Origin: Candidatus Obscuribacter sp.
GTDB taxonomy: Bacteria > Cyanobacteriota > Vampirovibrionia > Obscuribacterales > Obscuribacteraceae
Length of the DNA: 64,000 nt
Direction: 5' to 3'
Assembly (NCBI GenBank): GCA_016718315.1
Contig: JADKDV010000004.1
Location: 1-64,000 of the forward strand
Shown piece after piece: positions 62,281-64,000 of the stretch (its first letter is position 1; each line of letters starts with the position of its first letter). A program made the position numbers and the translations under genes. The notes beneath the pieces are model-generated. The model had not been told where the DNA came from and did not search any database. It saw only the letters and a program-made list of their open reading frames with translations.

Positions 62281-63315
62281 ATGCCCAACGACCCTATCGT
62301 TTACATACAGGCAATAGGGGTTGTCATTGCGTTTCTAACGCTGTGGCATTTCCGCTATCGCCTTGAGCGCGAGCACGTCATGTATAAGACGCCTTTGCCG
62401 CGCCTCTGTCACACTGTCGCTTATGTACGCGCTTACAAGGAGGCAGACTACCTGATCAAGATCAGGCGTGTTGCCGGTACGCTTGTGACGTTTGCGGCGG
62501 GCTTTTCGATGGTCATCTGGATGATGGCTTTCGATAATTTCCATCCGATTTCGCTAGGATTGTTCTACGCCGCTGGTTTTATCATGGTGAGCCGCATTTT
62601 TCTTGGGCTCGCCTATGACGCCAAAAACAGCACCGCGCGCGGTACAACCAGATGGTATATCGCCAGACGCTACGCCGATGTGATTCATCCACAAGCCTGG
62701 GAAAATCCGGAAGCAGCTGCAGCCGGACAGCTTCCCCTTCAAGTAGGCGGCAGCGCATTCACGCCCCTGCTCAAGGTCAATCTAAGCTCCTCACTGTCGA
62801 CTCGTTCGGAATTTGTCGAGGAAGCACAGGCCAGCGAGCTTGAACCAGCGCTCGCTCTCAAGCGTGCTCTTGCCTCCTGCAAGAGTGGCTCGCCTCCTGA
62901 GGTTGGCACTGCTGTGCTGGTCGCCAGCAAGGACGCTGCTCGCGTGTTGCACGTGTACACTGCGCTTGTGACAGCTGTCGAGCCCTGTCAGATTGTCGGT
63001 ACGCCCTCAGTTGGTGTGCGACTTTTTGCCACCATGGCTGATGGCGTGTTGCCGCCCTGGACCATTACTGCTGCCGGTACGCAATTTGTCGGAGCCCGCA
63101 TGGCTGTGGCTTTTGCGGACAGCGATCAGACTGGTGAAATGATCGAATGGATGGCTACTCCCGATACCGTCCACGTGCTCCTGGCGTCCATCTACGGTCT
63201 CAGCGACCTGGACCGTGATGCCATCAATGAGCTGATCAACCCCGGTACCCCTGCGGGAAATCTGATTTTGCGCAAGCGAAGTCATCCACGGGACCTGACT
63301 AAGAGCTGGTCCTAA
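62281..63315 (+). CDS. Membrane protein of unknown function
   Basis: 344 residues from the ATG at 62281 (MPNDPIVYIQAIGVVIAFL), preceded by GTGAGG; an in-frame ATG at 62239 lies within the preceding terminator and is unlikely. Three hydrophobic segments lie in the first 105 residues (IQAIGVVIAFLTLWHF, LVTFAAGFSMVIWMMAF, ISLGLFYAAGFIMVSRIF); the rest is a soluble domain with an extended Ala-rich helix (EPALALKRALASCKSGSPP) and mixed alpha/beta sequence. No family recognised. It starts 119 bases after the glutamate-synthase-like gene and is followed after 30 bases by the thioredoxin-domain gene, with which it is probably cotranscribed. Confidence 0.65.
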   Translation: MPNDPIVYIQAIGVVIAFLTLWHFRYRLEREHVMYKTPLPRLCHTVAYVRAYKEADYLIKIRRVAGTLVTFAAGFSMVIWMMAFDNFHPISLGLFYAAGFIMVSRIFLGLAYDAKNSTARGTTRWYIARRYADVIHPQAWENPEAAAAGQLPLQVGGSAFTPLLKVNLSSSLSTRSEFVEEAQASELEPALALKRALASCKSGSPPEVGTAVLVASKDAARVLHVYTALVTAVEPCQIVGTPSVGVRLFATMADGVLPPWTITAAGTQFVGARMAVAFADSDQTGEMIEWMATPDTVHVLLASIYGLSDLDRDAINELINPGTPAGNLILRKRSHPRDLTKSWS

Positions 63316-63344
63316 AGTCAACATGCAACAAGAGGACTTACCTG

Positions 63345-64000
63345 ATGAGTGACCCTGTCACGACAAACGGCGCAGACGCAACCGCTAACCCGGTGGTCAG
63401 CGCTCCCGGTAAGACTGTCACCCTCACCGACGCTACCTACGAGTCCGTTGTGATTCAATCGGAGTTGCCGGTGGTGGTCGACTTCTGGGCTCAGTACTGC
63501 CAGCCCTGCCTGGCCATTGCGCCGGCTCTCGAGATGCTCGCCGAGGAATTCGCCGGTCGTCTCGTCATCGCCAAGCTCAATTGCGAGGACTATCCTGAGC
63601 TTAAGGAAAAGCTCGGCATTCGCGGCATTCCGCACCTGCTCGTCTATCACAAGGGCGAGATCATCAAGCGTCACGTTGGCAGCGCACCGCGCTCGACCTT
63701 CCGGGCGCTGTTTGAGTCCACTCTCGTGGACATCGGTGCTGAATCCGCTCCCTTTACGCCCGAGGAGACTGCTGAGCTGGAAGCCGCCATGGCTGCCGCC
63801 GAAGCTGTCAAAAACGAGCAGGGCAATGCGGCCAGTGCTGCCTACCAGGCGCACATCAAGGACGCGATGGCTGAGTTTGAAGCCGTGCGCAACGAGTTTT
63901 TGGGGCGCATGGTCAGTCGTCTTGATGGCGACAAGGCCGCCCTTGCCACTCGCGGTGCTGCCGGCGACTTTGACGAAGCTGTCTACATGCTCTTTGTCGA
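63345..64000 (+). CDS. Thioredoxin-domain protein with C-terminal extension (runs off the window)
   Basis: At least 218 residues with no stop before the window ends. AAGAGG precedes the ATG (MSDPVTTNGADATANPVVSA). Residues about 25-130 are a thioredoxin fold: VVVDFWAQYCQPCLAIAPAL with the redox CQPC motif (WCGPC in classical thioredoxin), KLNCEDYPELKEKLGIRGIP with the cis-proline, and HLLVYHKGEIIKRHVG. A Glu/Ala-rich helical extension follows (EETAELEAAMAAAEAVK) and continues past the edge. No signal peptide, so a cytoplasmic disulfide reductase or redox adaptor is likely. It could serve the neighbouring oxidoreductase, but that is inference. Confidence 0.88.
   Translation, partial: MSDPVTTNGADATANPVVSAPGKTVTLTDATYESVVIQSELPVVVDFWAQYCQPCLAIAPALEMLAEEFAGRLVIAKLNCEDYPELKEKLGIRGIPHLLVYHKGEIIKRHVGSAPRSTFRALFESTLVDIGAESAPFTPEETAELEAAMAAAEAVKNEQGNAASAAYQAHIKDAMAEFEAVRNEFLGRMVSRLDGDKAALATRGAAGDFDEAVYMLFV

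Overview
The window looks like a chromosomal segment of a bacterium with many eukaryote-like signalling genes. It carries two large Ser/Thr kinases (one with Sel1 repeats), TPR and LRR secreted proteins, tandem short-helical-repeat proteins, a histone-deacetylase-like amidohydrolase and ovothiol synthase. This gene style resembles non-photosynthetic Cyanobacteria (Melainabacteria/Vampirovibrionia, Obscuribacter-like). That placement is an inference from gene content only; no rRNA or other phylogenetic marker apart from SerRS is present.

Layout. 1-829 shows no gene; an intact-looking IS3-family element follows (830-2099). 2.2-7.3 kb holds secreted proteins (TPR, coiled coil, TPR-matrixin protease), a D-lyxose isomerase homologue and Dps. 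7.8-9.5 kb holds a membrane protein, a GH25 lysozyme and a small protein. 9.6-18.2 kb is an accessory region: a roughly 40-bp repeat array, an intact coiled-coil gene and four frameshifted relatives of it, a ferritin-like gene, and broken LRR, LysM and anchored-protein genes. 18.2-21.4 kb is an insertion-sequence graveyard with dead IS256 and IS1380 copies. 21.5-27.6 kb holds two Ser/Thr kinases, an APH-type phosphotransferase and a lipoprotein, followed by tRNA-Lys(CUU). 28.0-32.0 kb is a minus-strand operon (CorC/HlyC-type protein, metallophosphatase, unknown protein). 32.4-36.2 kb carries the HDAC homologue overlapping a Dam methylase, then serS. 36.2-45.3 kb holds a GE-x-H domain protein, the repeat protein, several unknowns and OvoA. 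45.4-53.2 kb is a GC-rich run of minus-strand genes, each followed by its own hairpin: a small acidic protein, an anchored repeat protein, an HEFRH protein, a FadE-like acyl-CoA dehydrogenase and an M4 peptidase. 54.1-64 kb holds two tandem M1 aminopeptidases (the first split by one base), a membrane-anchored FMN glutamate-synthase-like protein, a membrane protein and a thioredoxin-domain protein running off the end.

Two themes stand out. First, many genes are broken by single-base shifts while the protein sense continues in another frame (lyxose isomerase, TPR-matrixin, first M1 peptidase, and almost everything from 11.1 to 18.1 kb). Either this is real, recent decay concentrated in an accessory region, or the assembly carries uncorrected indels; read mapping would decide. 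Second, composition is mosaic: GC-rich genes with strong C/G third-position preference alternate with lower-GC genes, even between the two adjacent M1 paralogues.

The best candidates for something undescribed are the coiled-coil paralogue array with its repeat and terminator sequences, the helical repeat module shared between a Ser/Thr kinase and a stand-alone protein, and the HEFRH protein.
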